A DNA stretch of 64,000 bases from positions 620,001 to 684,000 of the forward strand of contig NZ_VWWP01000001.1 in assembly GCF_011752975.1 (NCBI RefSeq), given 5' to 3'. Position numbers and translations under genes: made by a program. The notes under the pieces are model-generated. The model saw nothing but the letters and a program-made list of their open reading frames with translations. It did no database searches and was not told the DNA's origin. Shown here in pieces: positions 54,738 through 63,623 of this stretch (the stretch's first letter is position 1; the number at the start of each line of letters is the position of its first letter). This DNA is from Chryseobacterium sp. Tr-659 (GTDB taxonomy: Bacteria > Bacteroidota > Bacteroidia > Flavobacteriales > Weeksellaceae).

Positions 54738-55394
54738 TTAATAATAAGTAAAGAATACATACACCGGCATTAAGGCAAAACCTAAGCAGATAATGATTGA
54801 ATAGGCAGTTCCAATGGCCTTGAACCATTTCACGAACTTAGGATGATATAACCCAAGTGTTCTTACAGCGCTGTGTATCCCGTGGATTAAATGATAGCAT
54901 AAAGCGATCATTGAGAATACATAAATAAGAACATACCACCATTCTTTGAAAATGGTTACAACAAGAATGTATAAATCTTTATTTCCATTCTCATCTAAAG
55001 GCGGGTTTCCGAATTTATAGATGTACCAGAAATTCTGGAAATGGATCACCAGAAAGATCAGGATTAATGTTCCGAGAATTCCCATATTTCTGGAAGCCCA
55101 TTTACTGGCTCTTCCCCGGTTATCCGATTGATATCCGCCACCGGATTTCTTATTTTTTAACGTAATGACCAGCCCGTCTACTGCATGCAGGATGATACTG
55201 GCATACAAAACATAAGAAACTATTTTAATAATGATATTTCCGGATAGAAAATGTGAATAGGCATTGAACTGCAGATGAGCCTGCTCCTGTGGAAGAAAAA
55301 GCTGAAGATTTCCTAAGAAATGAATCAACAGGAAGAATCCCAGAAAGAGACCTGTAAGACACATCAGCATTTTTCTTGACAATGTTGATAACAT
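54738..55394 (-). CDS. sdhC: Succinate dehydrogenase/fumarate reductase cytochrome b subunit
   Basis: The 218-residue membrane protein has five hydrophobic helices, as in the di-heme type B complex II (for example [21 protein letters not shown] at the start and [17 protein letters not shown]). Histidines placed for heme b ligation lie in helices 1-4 (LIHFLGN, HAVDGL, HFQNFW, YHLIHG). It anchors SdhAB and exchanges electrons with menaquinone. It is 11 bp before sdhA and 16 bp after the dicarboxylate transporter gene. Confidence 0.92.
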   Translation of the reverse strand: MLSTLSRKMLMCLTGLFLGFFLLIHFLGNLQLFLPQEQAHLQFNAYSHFLSGNIIIKIVSYVLYASIILHAVDGLVITLKNKKSGGGYQSDNRGRASKWASRNMGILGTLILIFLVIHFQNFWYIYKFGNPPLDENGNKDLYILVVTIFKEWWYVLIYVFSMIALCYHLIHGIHSAVRTLGLYHPKFVKWFKAIGTAYSIIICLGFALMPVYVFFTYY

Positions 55395-55410
55395 ATTTTT
55401 GATTTAATAA

Positions 55411-56841
55411 TTAATAATATCCCAAAATTTTCATCCATAATCCTCCAACAGCCATATAGATGATCAGAAGAACGATTCCTATTTCAAGACCTCTCAGCCA
55501 CCAGATTTTCAGATCAACATATCCGCTTCCGAAGAATACAGGTGCCGGACCGTGGCCGTAGTGGGTAAGTACACCATAAATTGAGCCCATAAAACCAAGC
55601 ATCATTGCTAATAGCATAGGAGGAATTCCTAAAGAAACCCCTACACCTAGCAAGGCTGCATACATTGCAGCTACGTGGGCTGTAGCACTGGCAAAAATAT
55701 AATGACTGAAGAAATAGACTACAATAATAACAGGGAAAGCTACCTGCCAGCTCAAACCTCCGATTTGTATTTTAATAAGGTTACTGAACCAGCCAATGAA
55801 CCCCAATTCATTCAAAGAACTTGCCATCATTACAAGAACAGCAAACCAAACAATGGTATCCCATGCCCCTTTTTCACTTTTTACATCTTCCCAGGTTAAT
55901 ACGGAGGTCAGCAGCAATAAGGTTAAACCAATAAATGCAGTAGTTGTAGCATCAATAGAAAGTGCTCCGCCAAATATCCAAAGAGCCAAAAGAATGAAGA
56001 ATGCCAATAACATTAACCATTCATTTCTGGAGATAGGGCCCATTTCTTTTAATTTCTGAGCTGCCATTTTAGGAGCATCACCGGTTTTTTTCAGTTCTGG
56101 TGGATATAATTTGTATAATACCAGAGGAACAACAAAGAATGCTACTAAGCCGGGAAGGAAACCTGCGGCGGCCCAGGACATCCAGGTGATATCTATCCCC
56201 AGATTGGCTGCAAATTTCTGACACATCGGGTTACTTGCAGTCCCTGTAAGGAACATAGAGGATGCAATGAGGTTCATATAGTAACTGTTCAACGTTAAAA
56301 ATGATCCCAGTTTTCTGTGGGTTTCCGGTTTTTCCGGAACAGAGTCAAAACTTATGGCCATAGATTTCATAATAGGATAAATAATCCCACCCCCTCTCGC
56401 TGTATTACTTGGAATAGCGGGTGCCAGACAAACATCAGCAAGACCTAATCCATAAGCCAGTCCTAGTGAACTTTTACCGAAAACTCTGATGAATAAAAAG
56501 GCGATACGGTTTCCAAGACCGGTTTTAATAAATCCTCTGGCAATAAAGAAGGAAATCCCGATTAACCAGATCACTTTATCCCCAAAACCGGAAAGTGCTT
56601 TGGTAATGGATTTTCCGGCATCTCCAGGAGCTACTACCTGTGTAAGGGCTGTAAATCCAATCGCCATCATACACATCGTCCCCATGGGGGCGGCTTTCAA
56701 AATGATTCCTAAAATAGTTGCCGCAAAGATGGCAAAAAGATGCCAGGCATTCTCAGCAACACCTTCCGGAGCCGGAATGAACCATATGATCAACGCAACT
56801 GCAAATGTGATTGCAACGTTTTTAATATTAATTTCTTTCAT
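55411..56841 (-). CDS. DASS-family (SLC13-like) dicarboxylate/anion transporter
   Basis: The 476-residue inner-membrane protein has about 12 helices and the paired DASS substrate/sodium motifs: PAIPSNTARGGG (about 133-144) and TGTASNPMCQ in the first half, with FASATAHVAAM in the second. This arrangement is closest to the CitT/DiT1 group that carries 2-oxoglutarate, malate, fumarate, citrate or tartrate, often as antiporters. Its position directly before sdhCAB suggests import of succinate or fumarate, or exchange between them. Confidence 0.92.
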   Translation of the reverse strand: MKEINIKNVAITFAVALIIWFIPAPEGVAENAWHLFAIFAATILGIILKAAPMGTMCMMAIGFTALTQVVAPGDAGKSITKALSGFGDKVIWLIGISFFIARGFIKTGLGNRIAFLFIRVFGKSSLGLAYGLGLADVCLAPAIPSNTARGGGIIYPIMKSMAISFDSVPEKPETHRKLGSFLTLNSYYMNLIASSMFLTGTASNPMCQKFAANLGIDITWMSWAAAGFLPGLVAFFVVPLVLYKLYPPELKKTGDAPKMAAQKLKEMGPISRNEWLMLLAFFILLALWIFGGALSIDATTTAFIGLTLLLLTSVLTWEDVKSEKGAWDTIVWFAVLVMMASSLNELGFIGWFSNLIKIQIGGLSWQVAFPVIIVVYFFSHYIFASATAHVAAMYAALLGVGVSLGIPPMLLAMMLGFMGSIYGVLTHYGHGPAPVFFGSGYVDLKIWWLRGLEIGIVLLIIYMAVGGLWMKILGYY

Positions 56842-56860
56842 GATATTAACTATTTAATCT

Positions 56861-58027
56861 TTAGAATCTACTTTGTACTTGTACAATAAATAGATTGTTA
56901 TTGTATTGGTTGGTATTTTCTACCTGGTATTTGTAGCGGTCAAACTGTACACCCAGCTGAATTCTTGCACCATAGTTTTTCAGGAATTCAAGTCCTACCA
57001 TTGGAGTGATGGTCTGTCTTGGATTAGAATCCATTCTGAAATTGGTATCAAGGTATTCATAACGACAGGATAATTCAAAAGCGCTGAGGTTTTTGTGGTT
57101 GATCTCATATCTTAAATTCGGAAGGAAATAGACCCCGCGAACCAAGTACTGATCAGGATTATCAGGACGTAATTCCGGAGCAATGGAATTATATAATATA
57201 TGATTGGTTGCCTGTTTGGCTTCCAGCTGCATATCCAGACTCCATTTCGGATCGAATTTGACCAATGAGCTAAGGTCAACCCCGAGAGCATATACTTTTT
57301 TACTGAATACTTCCCCGATACCTCCATTCAGGCCAACATTGAAATTGTATTTTTTAGATAATCCGAAAACCAGACGGGTAGAATATTGTTTTCCATTGTC
57401 ATTATCATTGATCTGGTTTTTACCGTTTCCGTTAACTACAGAAACCGCATATTGAAAAGGAATTTCTCCCAATTGAAGCTGTCCTGTTGCAGACATCCCG
57501 ATCTGGAAGCTCGTCCAGCCCAGTTTTCCGAATTCTGTATATTGGTTGGACCAGTCTAAAGATTTAATGATATCAATCGGGTAAGTTTCTTCAATCCCGA
57601 ACCAAGGCCTGAACTGCCCCACGGTAATGGCTAATTTGGGATTAAAAGTATATTTAAGATAAGCGTTTTCCAGAACTCTGCTTTTAGGATCATTTTTAAA
57701 GTCGGCAAGGTTGGCCAACACTACAACTTCTGTACGCTTACTGATCTGTGCCCGTATCTGAACCCTCATGTATTTAAGTAGGAAATTATTATCCGTTCCG
57801 GATCCATCGGTATGATGAACTCCGTTTACATCTACATCTTTGGACATTCCTACAAGATAACGTGCCTGAAAAAGGCCTTTGATCTGCAGCTGCGGATATT
57901 TTACATTGTCTTCTTCCTGTTGAGGAGGTTGGGTTTTGAGAGAATCCTGATTTTGTGCATGTGCTGATAGCCCAAAGGCTAACATGCAGAAGACCAGGCT
58001 TTTCTTTTTAATTGAAAAAAAGGCCAT
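56861..58027 (-). CDS. Phosphate-selective porin O/P-like outer-membrane porin
   Basis: The 388-residue protein has a signal peptide (about 1-24, SLVFCMLAFGLSAHAQ) and a 16-strand-like barrel (LQIKGLFQARYLVG, LKYMRVQIRAQIS, FGIEETYP, ending FIVQVQSRF), as in the porin O/P family of Bacteroidota. It should let anions cross the outer membrane. It is the first gene of the dicarboxylate transporter/sdhCAB operon, 19 bp upstream of the transporter, so C4-dicarboxylates are a plausible substrate. Confidence 0.85.
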   Translation of the reverse strand: MAFFSIKKKSLVFCMLAFGLSAHAQNQDSLKTQPPQQEEDNVKYPQLQIKGLFQARYLVGMSKDVDVNGVHHTDGSGTDNNFLLKYMRVQIRAQISKRTEVVVLANLADFKNDPKSRVLENAYLKYTFNPKLAITVGQFRPWFGIEETYPIDIIKSLDWSNQYTEFGKLGWTSFQIGMSATGQLQLGEIPFQYAVSVVNGNGKNQINDNDNGKQYSTRLVFGLSKKYNFNVGLNGGIGEVFSKKVYALGVDLSSLVKFDPKWSLDMQLEAKQATNHILYNSIAPELRPDNPDQYLVRGVYFLPNLRYEINHKNLSAFELSCRYEYLDTNFRMDSNPRQTITPMVGLEFLKNYGARIQLGVQFDRYKYQVENTNQYNNNLFIVQVQSRF

Positions 58028-58199
58028 ATCTTATTTTTTGTTTTTTTATTGAGAATATTATTTACCACCCCATATTCAAAAGATTTTAATCTTTGAATTC
58101 CTCGCTCCAGGAGAGGAGAATGGTTACTCTTTCAATTGTAGTTCAGCGTACTTAGTGCAAAGGTTTAAGCTTAAGTATTTCTGTTTTACTTTTGAATAC

Positions 58200-59249
58200 C
58201 TAGTTTAATCCTAAGAACTTGAAGGGTGCGGATTCTTTAAAATCCGTGTTTGTTTTCCCGTTATATGTGCGGTTGTTGCTTAGATCCAGCTTCATTACTT
58301 TTCCTTTGGCACTCAGATCGAAATCTTTAAGATCTACCCAGAAGGTGTTCGGTGTGAAAACGGTTTCAAAATAGTACACTAAATTTTTCTGATCTGAAAC
58401 AGAGCGCCATCTTGTGGATGAAATATTAGGCTCCGTTGCTGAAGTGATTCCGTAAGGTACAGAACAGTTTCTGATCACACTGAACACACTTGCCACGGCA
58501 GTACGTATATCAGCAGTCTGCGGAATCGCATTAATGTAGTAAGATGCTCTTACAAAGCGATCTGCGGCGCGGTTGGTTCCCGGAAGCATAATAGTTCCCG
58601 GAATTCCCTTCCAGTAGTTGTTAAGGGCCAGCTGTTCTTCAAAGATCGGGGAGTTGGTCATTACGGTATAAGAAGGATCATGATGAATCACGAGCTTTCC
58701 GTTGATGTATTCAAATACAGCATTATCTCCGGAAGCATCGGAAATAGAAAGGTGAACGGTTGTAAATCTTTCTGTTCCCGGAATATAATCACTTACTACC
58801 ACGAAAGGTTCTTTTCTGGAGAACTCTACGGCTTCTTTTACGGTTGCAAAATTATCAAGGTAATATTGTGCCCATAAAGAGATAGCAAGTCCCTTTTTAC
58901 TTCCTTTAGGATCGAATTTCGGATATTGGGATTCACCAAGCCATAGCAAATTGGCCACCAGTCCTTTTTCGTTTAATCCGTCAGCTGAAGCGATGTCCCA
59001 TGAAGAACTGATGAGGCTTCCGTATTTAGAGGTCCATTTTGCGGATTTAGGTCCGGTTTGTCCGGTTCGGTCTATTCCTTTTGGAAACACCCAGAGATTG
59101 GCCGGGATCTCATCACGCCAGTCCATAGAACGTGCCGTAATAACGGTATTTTGTGGTCCTTTATAAACAACTCTTGTACAGGCTTCGGACGGATTCCATA
59201 ATCCTATGGAGAGAATTAAAGAAAATAAAATTAAAGGGAACTTTTTCAT
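58200..59249 (-). CDS. Exported linear amide C-N hydrolase (choloylglycine hydrolase/penicillin V acylase family)
   Basis: The 349-residue protein has a signal peptide ending just before C24 (NPSEACTRVVYKG), so cleavage would expose this cysteine as the N-terminal nucleophile. The family motif with RSMDW (about 41) and the conserved GLNEKGLVANLLWL support it. Asn and Arg residues follow in NSPIFEEQLALNNYW and RAADRFVRASYY. Members act as bile-salt hydrolases, penicillin V acylases or N-acyl homoserine lactone acylases. The sequence does not decide between these. It stands alone before the divergent phytochrome gene. Confidence 0.92.
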   Translation of the reverse strand: MKKFPLILFSLILSIGLWNPSEACTRVVYKGPQNTVITARSMDWRDEIPANLWVFPKGIDRTGQTGPKSAKWTSKYGSLISSSWDIASADGLNEKGLVANLLWLGESQYPKFDPKGSKKGLAISLWAQYYLDNFATVKEAVEFSRKEPFVVVSDYIPGTERFTTVHLSISDASGDNAVFEYINGKLVIHHDPSYTVMTNSPIFEEQLALNNYWKGIPGTIMLPGTNRAADRFVRASYYINAIPQTADIRTAVASVFSVIRNCSVPYGITSATEPNISSTRWRSVSDQKNLVYYFETVFTPNTFWVDLKDFDLSAKGKVMKLDLSNNRTYNGKTNTDFKESAPFKFLGLN

Positions 59250-59603
59250 AGTAGTATTATTTGAATTTAAATTTTATATTGAATTTATTGTGAATAATTC
59301 AAAGAATTTTTAATCATATTCATTATTTGGTGATATAAATTTAGCGAAATTTGTTTTAATAACACAATTATTAAGGTTAATAATATGTAAATCATGTTAT
59401 GAATCATAGTCAAAGGATAGGAAACATCATTATTGGAAAATTTTTCGTATATTTTAGAAATATCATATTAAAAAGGGTTAAAAACGGAGAATTTTTTAAT
59501 GTGCTTTGAGTTTCTATCTGGATGATGAAAGGTAATGCAATTGGATACAGGCAGAGCTTATGAAATTAGGTACCACAAAATCAAAAGCTGTTTAAAAAAA
59601 CGC

Positions 59604-59611
59604 TATATTTG
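59604..59611 (+). promoter_or_regulatory. -7 promoter element for the phytochrome/heme oxygenase unit
   Basis: TATATTTG matches TAnnTTTG and overlaps the TTG of a longer frame, which argues for the ATG at 59633 as real start. The rest of the 383-bp divergent gap 59250-59632 shows nothing I can name. Confidence 0.6.
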
Positions 59612-59632
59612 GTTGATAGACTGAAAAGATAT

Positions 59633-61831
59633 ATGAATTTTATAGAATGCCATGAAGAACCTATCCATATTCCGGGTTCTATACAAAGTTTTGGGTATAT
59701 GATTGGCATTGATGCGGAGTCCCGTTCCATTACTTTTTTTAGCAGGAATATTTCGGATATATTTAAAATTGAGAGTTCAAATGAGCTGTTCGACAGAAAA
59801 CTTACTGATTTTCCTGAAAGTTTTCAGAGTATTATAGATTCAGAGATTTATAATTCGTTGGATAAATTTACAAGAAGGGAAAACGAAACCTATTTTGATA
59901 AAATTTTTATCAGTGAAAAAGAGTATCACTTCTCTGTTTTCAGAAGCGGACAACATGTTTTTCTGGAATTTGAGCAAGTACTGATCAATCCTGATAAACG
60001 GATCTCCAACAAATATGATAATTTTTACGGCATAGACAATGAAAAGGAACTTTGGAACCATTTGCTTGAAACATTATCCAAAGTGGTAAATTATGACCGC
60101 ATGATGGTCTATAAATTTATGATGGACGGTTCAGGGAAAGTGATTGCGGAAAGAAAAAATGAAGATATGGAAAGCTTCCTGGGACTTCATTATCCGGAAT
60201 CTGATATTCCAAAGCAGGCACGCGAGCTTTATCTTAAGAAAAGGAAAAGAATTTTCAGTAATGTATACGCTGATATTGTCCCGATCTTAAGCAAAAAAAT
60301 AGAGAATATTGATCTTACTTTTACCGGGTCCAGAGCCATGTCACCGGTTCATGGACAGTATCTCAAAAATTTTGGGGTTTCTTCCAGCTTCAGTGTTTCT
60401 ATTATCATTGATGATCACTTGTGGGGATTGGTAACCTGCCAGAATATTAAGCCCAAACATATTGATCTGGGAGATCGTGTACAGGCGGGAATTTTTACCG
60501 CTCTGGCTGCCAATGCCTATTCATCTTTTAAATCGAAAAATGAATTGAATTACCGTCTGGAGTTGAATGATATATTATCTTCCATGAAAACGGAATTTTT
60601 AAAACATAATCATTTACTGGATTCTCTTATCGAATGTAAAAGCGAGATAAGAAATTTGCCGGAAGCAGACGGACTGGCGATTATTTCTGATGACACCATT
60701 GTGACAGATGGAAATACACCGGATTCTGAAACCATCGGCAGAATTATAGAATGGGGTCTGGAAAATACAGCAGATCGTATTTATATCAGCCGTAATTTTC
60801 TTAAGGACCATGGAAATGAACTGAAATTGTCTGAAAAAACAGCGGGTATCATCATCTACTTTATTGAAAGGGGTAAAAATGAAATGCTGATCTGGTTCAG
60901 AAAAGAATTTGATGAACATATTAATTGGGCTGGAAATCCGGAGAAAAAAGTGGGTGTATTTTCTCAAAACGGAGAAGAAAGACAGATGGTATCACCCAGA
61001 ACTTCCTTCCGTATTTTTACAGAAAATATTAAAGGGCATTCCAAAAGATGGAATTCCAGAAATATAAGTGCCGTAAAAGCTGTAAGGGATCTGATTCTGG
61101 AAACCTCTCATAAAAATTATAACGCCATCAAAAGGCTTAATGATGAGCTTAAAAAAGTAAATGAAGAACTCGACAGTTTTTCTTATACGATATCTCACGA
61201 TCTGGGAACTCCTTTAACCGTCATGAAACTGAATGCACAGATGCTTTTGGGAAATCTTGCCGGTGATTCTGAAAAGAGTAAAAATAAGATTAATACCATT
61301 ATTGAAGAGATTGATAATATGGCTGAAATGATGCATGATGTGCTTCAGCTCAGCCGGGCAAAGCATAGTGAGATACAGCTTGAAAGTCTTAAAACGGCTC
61401 ATACGATTGAAAAGATCTCCGAAAACGCCAAAATGACATATGGGAGTTCGAAAAGTGAAATCATTATTAAGGAATGTCCGGATGTATTGGCTGATAAAAC
61501 CATGCTTCATCAGGTATTTCTTAATATCATCAATAATGCTGTAAAATATTCATCTCATAAAGACCGCCCAAAAGTGGAAATTGAAGGAACGGAAGACGGG
61601 CAGACTATTATTTACAGAATTTCTGATAATGGAATCGGTATTCCGGAAGAAGAAAAACATAAGATGTTTAAAATTTTCAACAGGATGGATAATGCGAAGA
61701 CATTCAAAGGAAATGGAGTAGGATTATCCATTGTACACCGTATTATGAAAAGAATAGGCGGAAATGTAGATTATGAGAGTAATAAAGAGGGCACTTCTTT
61801 CATTTTAACGTTCAAAAAGCCTTACATTTGA
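59633..61831 (+). CDS. Bacteriophytochrome histidine kinase
   Basis: With ATG 59633 the product is 732 residues: PAS (about 1-120), GAF (130-300), PHY (310-480) and a HisKA/HATPase module (500-732). Key residues for biliverdin are present: C6 in ECHEEPIHIPGSIQ, the DIP of ESDIPKQAR (191-193), H240 in SPVHGQYL, and the PHY tongue motifs WFRKE and PRTSF. The phosphoacceptor is H522 in SHDLGTPL, and the ATP-site N, G1 and G2 boxes are intact (NIINNAVKY, DNGIGIP, GNGVGLSI). It should sense red/far-red light and phosphorylate a response regulator. None is encoded nearby. Its chromophore is supplied by the heme oxygenase encoded 21 bp downstream. Confidence 0.95.
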   Translation: MNFIECHEEPIHIPGSIQSFGYMIGIDAESRSITFFSRNISDIFKIESSNELFDRKLTDFPESFQSIIDSEIYNSLDKFTRRENETYFDKIFISEKEYHFSVFRSGQHVFLEFEQVLINPDKRISNKYDNFYGIDNEKELWNHLLETLSKVVNYDRMMVYKFMMDGSGKVIAERKNEDMESFLGLHYPESDIPKQARELYLKKRKRIFSNVYADIVPILSKKIENIDLTFTGSRAMSPVHGQYLKNFGVSSSFSVSIIIDDHLWGLVTCQNIKPKHIDLGDRVQAGIFTALAANAYSSFKSKNELNYRLELNDILSSMKTEFLKHNHLLDSLIECKSEIRNLPEADGLAIISDDTIVTDGNTPDSETIGRIIEWGLENTADRIYISRNFLKDHGNELKLSEKTAGIIIYFIERGKNEMLIWFRKEFDEHINWAGNPEKKVGVFSQNGEERQMVSPRTSFRIFTENIKGHSKRWNSRNISAVKAVRDLILETSHKNYNAIKRLNDELKKVNEELDSFSYTISHDLGTPLTVMKLNAQMLLGNLAGDSEKSKNKINTIIEEIDNMAEMMHDVLQLSRAKHSEIQLESLKTAHTIEKISENAKMTYGSSKSEIIIKECPDVLADKTMLHQVFLNIINNAVKYSSHKDRPKVEIEGTEDGQTIIYRISDNGIGIPEEEKHKMFKIFNRMDNAKTFKGNGVGLSIVHRIMKRIGGNVDYESNKEGTSFILTFKKPYI

Positions 61832-61852
61832 GAAACTTTTAAAACGTTATTT

Positions 61853-62404
61853 ATGGTATCAGAATATCTTAAACAAAATACTGCAGAATATCACGATGCA
61901 GCAGAGAAACTCTTTAATTCTGAGAAAATTTTTAATAAGACTTTCACCTTAGAAGATTATAAAAAGATCATCCACACCAATTATCTGATGCTTCTTCACA
62001 GTGAAAATAAAATATTCAGCAGCCTTTCCGGCAAGTATGCTGAGAAACTTCAGCTTGATGAGAGAAAAAAGCTTTCTCTTATTGAAAAAGATCTTAAAAG
62101 CCTTTCTCTGGATCATCAGACTCCTTCCCACGATCTTGAATTCGATAACGAGCATGAAGCGTTGGGAGCGATGTACGTGATTGAAGGTTCTACGTTAGGG
62201 GGAAATGTTATTGCAAAACAGCTGTCTAAAACGGAAGGCTTTGATGCCGTTACTTTCAACTTTTTCGGATGTTATCAGGAAAATACGGGACCCATGTGGA
62301 AAAACTTCAAAGAGGTTCTGGATACTGAGGTGGCCGAAGAAAACTACAATGAAGTGCTTTCCGGAGCGAAAAAGCTATATACGTTTTTACTGAACGTCAA
62401 CTAA
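61853..62404 (+). CDS. Biliverdin-producing heme oxygenase (BphO/HmuO family)
   Basis: The 183-residue cytoplasmic enzyme has the proximal heme ligand H14 in NTAEYHDAAEKLF and the distal-helix glycine motif EGSTLGGNVIAKQL (about 106-119). It should open heme to biliverdin, CO and iron. The gene follows the phytochrome kinase by 21 bp on one transcript, so its product loads the photoreceptor with biliverdin. The kinase-first order is the reverse of many proteobacterial pairs. A general iron-recovery role is also possible. Confidence 0.93.
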   Translation: MVSEYLKQNTAEYHDAAEKLFNSEKIFNKTFTLEDYKKIIHTNYLMLLHSENKIFSSLSGKYAEKLQLDERKKLSLIEKDLKSLSLDHQTPSHDLEFDNEHEALGAMYVIEGSTLGGNVIAKQLSKTEGFDAVTFNFFGCYQENTGPMWKNFKEVLDTEVAEENYNEVLSGAKKLYTFLLNVN

Positions 62405-62423
62405 TTTATTTTAATTCTAATTA

Positions 62424-62457
62424 AATTCCTGAAAAATTGCGCATTTTTTCAGGAATT
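62424..62457 (+). terminator. Probable terminator after the heme oxygenase gene
   Basis: AATTCCTGAAAAA (62424-62436) pairs perfectly with TTTTTCAGGAATT (62445-62457) around an 8-nt loop. A clear T-tract is missing, so termination may be partial. Confidence 0.6.
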
Positions 62458-62459
62458 AT

Positions 62460-62467
62460 TAAATTTG
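62460..62467 (+). promoter_or_regulatory. -7 promoter element for mdh
   Basis: TAAATTTG matches TAnnTTTG, 53 nt before the malate dehydrogenase ATG and just after the preceding hairpin. Confidence 0.5.
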
Positions 62468-62520
62468 GGGAGTTTCAAATTTAAACTTAACTAACAAAAA
62501 ATAATTTAAAAAGTAACAAT

Positions 62521-63447
62521 ATGAAAGTAACTGTAGTAGGTGCAGGCGCTGTAGGAGCAAGCTGTGCGGAATACATCGCAATGAAGAACTTCTGTTCGGA
62601 AGTAGTTTTAGTAGACATTAAAGAAGGGTTTGCTGAAGGTAAGGCAATGGATTTGATGCAAACTGCGTCTCTTAACGGATTTGATACAAAAATTACGGGT
62701 ACAACAGGAGATTACAGCAAAACTGCAGGTTCTCATGTAGCAGTAATCACTTCAGGGATTCCAAGAAAACCTGGGATGACAAGAGAAGAGCTGATCGGTA
62801 TCAATGCCGGTATCGTGAAGGAGGTTACTGAAAACTTAGTAAAACATTCTCCGGAAGTAATCATCATCGTAGTTTCTAACCCAATGGATACTATGGCTTA
62901 CCTGGTTCACAAAACTTCAGGTCTTCCTAAGCATAAAATCATTGGTATGGGTGGTGCATTAGATTCAGCGAGATTCAAATACAGATTGGCTGAAGCTTTA
63001 GAAGCTCCTATTTCTGATGTTGACGGTATGGTAATCGCTGCTCACAGTGATACAGGTATGCTTCCATTATTGAGCAAAGCTACAAGAAATGGGGTTCCTG
63101 TAACTGAGTTCTTAAGTGAAGATCAACAAAAATATGTAATTGAAGAAACTAAAGTTGGAGGTGCTACTCTTACTAAATTATTAGGAACTTCTGCTTGGTA
63201 TGCTCCAGGTGCAGCAGTTTCTGTAATGGTTCAGGCAATTGCTTGTGACCAAAAGAAAATGATTCCTTGTTCTTTAATGCTTGAAGGAGAATACGGGCAA
63301 AACGATATCTGCTTAGGTGTTCCTGCTATTATTGGAGCAAACGGAGTAGAATCAATTGTAAATGTAACTTTGACTGCTGAAGAGCAATTGAAATTCGCTG
63401 AAGCTGCTAATGCAGTAAGAGAGGTGAATGGAGATCTTAAATTTTAA
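62521..63447 (+). CDS. mdh: Malate dehydrogenase (LDH-like group)
   Basis: The 308-residue enzyme has the NAD loop VVGAGAVGAS (about 5-14) with an acidic strand end (VDIKEG), which selects NAD. The mobile-loop PRKPGMTREEL supplies arginines for the second carboxylate, marking it as malate and not lactate dehydrogenase. The catalytic Asp/His pair is D167 of LDSARF with H193 in AAHSDT (numbering approximate). It interconverts malate and oxaloacetate in the TCA cycle, the same pathway as the sdh operon. Codon use looks like a highly expressed gene. Confidence 0.95.
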   Translation: MKVTVVGAGAVGASCAEYIAMKNFCSEVVLVDIKEGFAEGKAMDLMQTASLNGFDTKITGTTGDYSKTAGSHVAVITSGIPRKPGMTREELIGINAGIVKEVTENLVKHSPEVIIIVVSNPMDTMAYLVHKTSGLPKHKIIGMGGALDSARFKYRLAEALEAPISDVDGMVIAAHSDTGMLPLLSKATRNGVPVTEFLSEDQQKYVIEETKVGGATLTKLLGTSAWYAPGAAVSVMVQAIACDQKKMIPCSLMLEGEYGQNDICLGVPAIIGANGVESIVNVTLTAEEQLKFAEAANAVREVNGDLKF

Positions 63448-63485
63448 TTATTGATCTGCTTTAGGCAGGAATTAAAATAAATAAT

Positions 63486-63523
63486 AACAGGCTGTTTCAT
63501 TGGAAACGGTCTGTTTTGTTTTT
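63486..63523 (+). terminator. Terminator of mdh
   Basis: AACAGGCTGTTTC pairs with GAAACGGTCTGTT over 13 bp (two G-T pairs), loop ATTG, followed by a T-rich tail. Confidence 0.8.
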
Positions 63524-63623
63524 GATAATTTCATAATTATAAACTGTGAATACTAAATTACTTTGTTGTTTTCACAAACTGACTGACAGCTTCCACAAAG
63601 TTTTTATTTTTCTAATAATTCAA

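Noticed and set aside
59609..59632. TTG start extending the phytochrome by eight residues
   Set aside because: The TTG is part of a TATATTTG promoter box, and the ATG at 59633 places the chromophore cysteine near the N-terminus as in the family.
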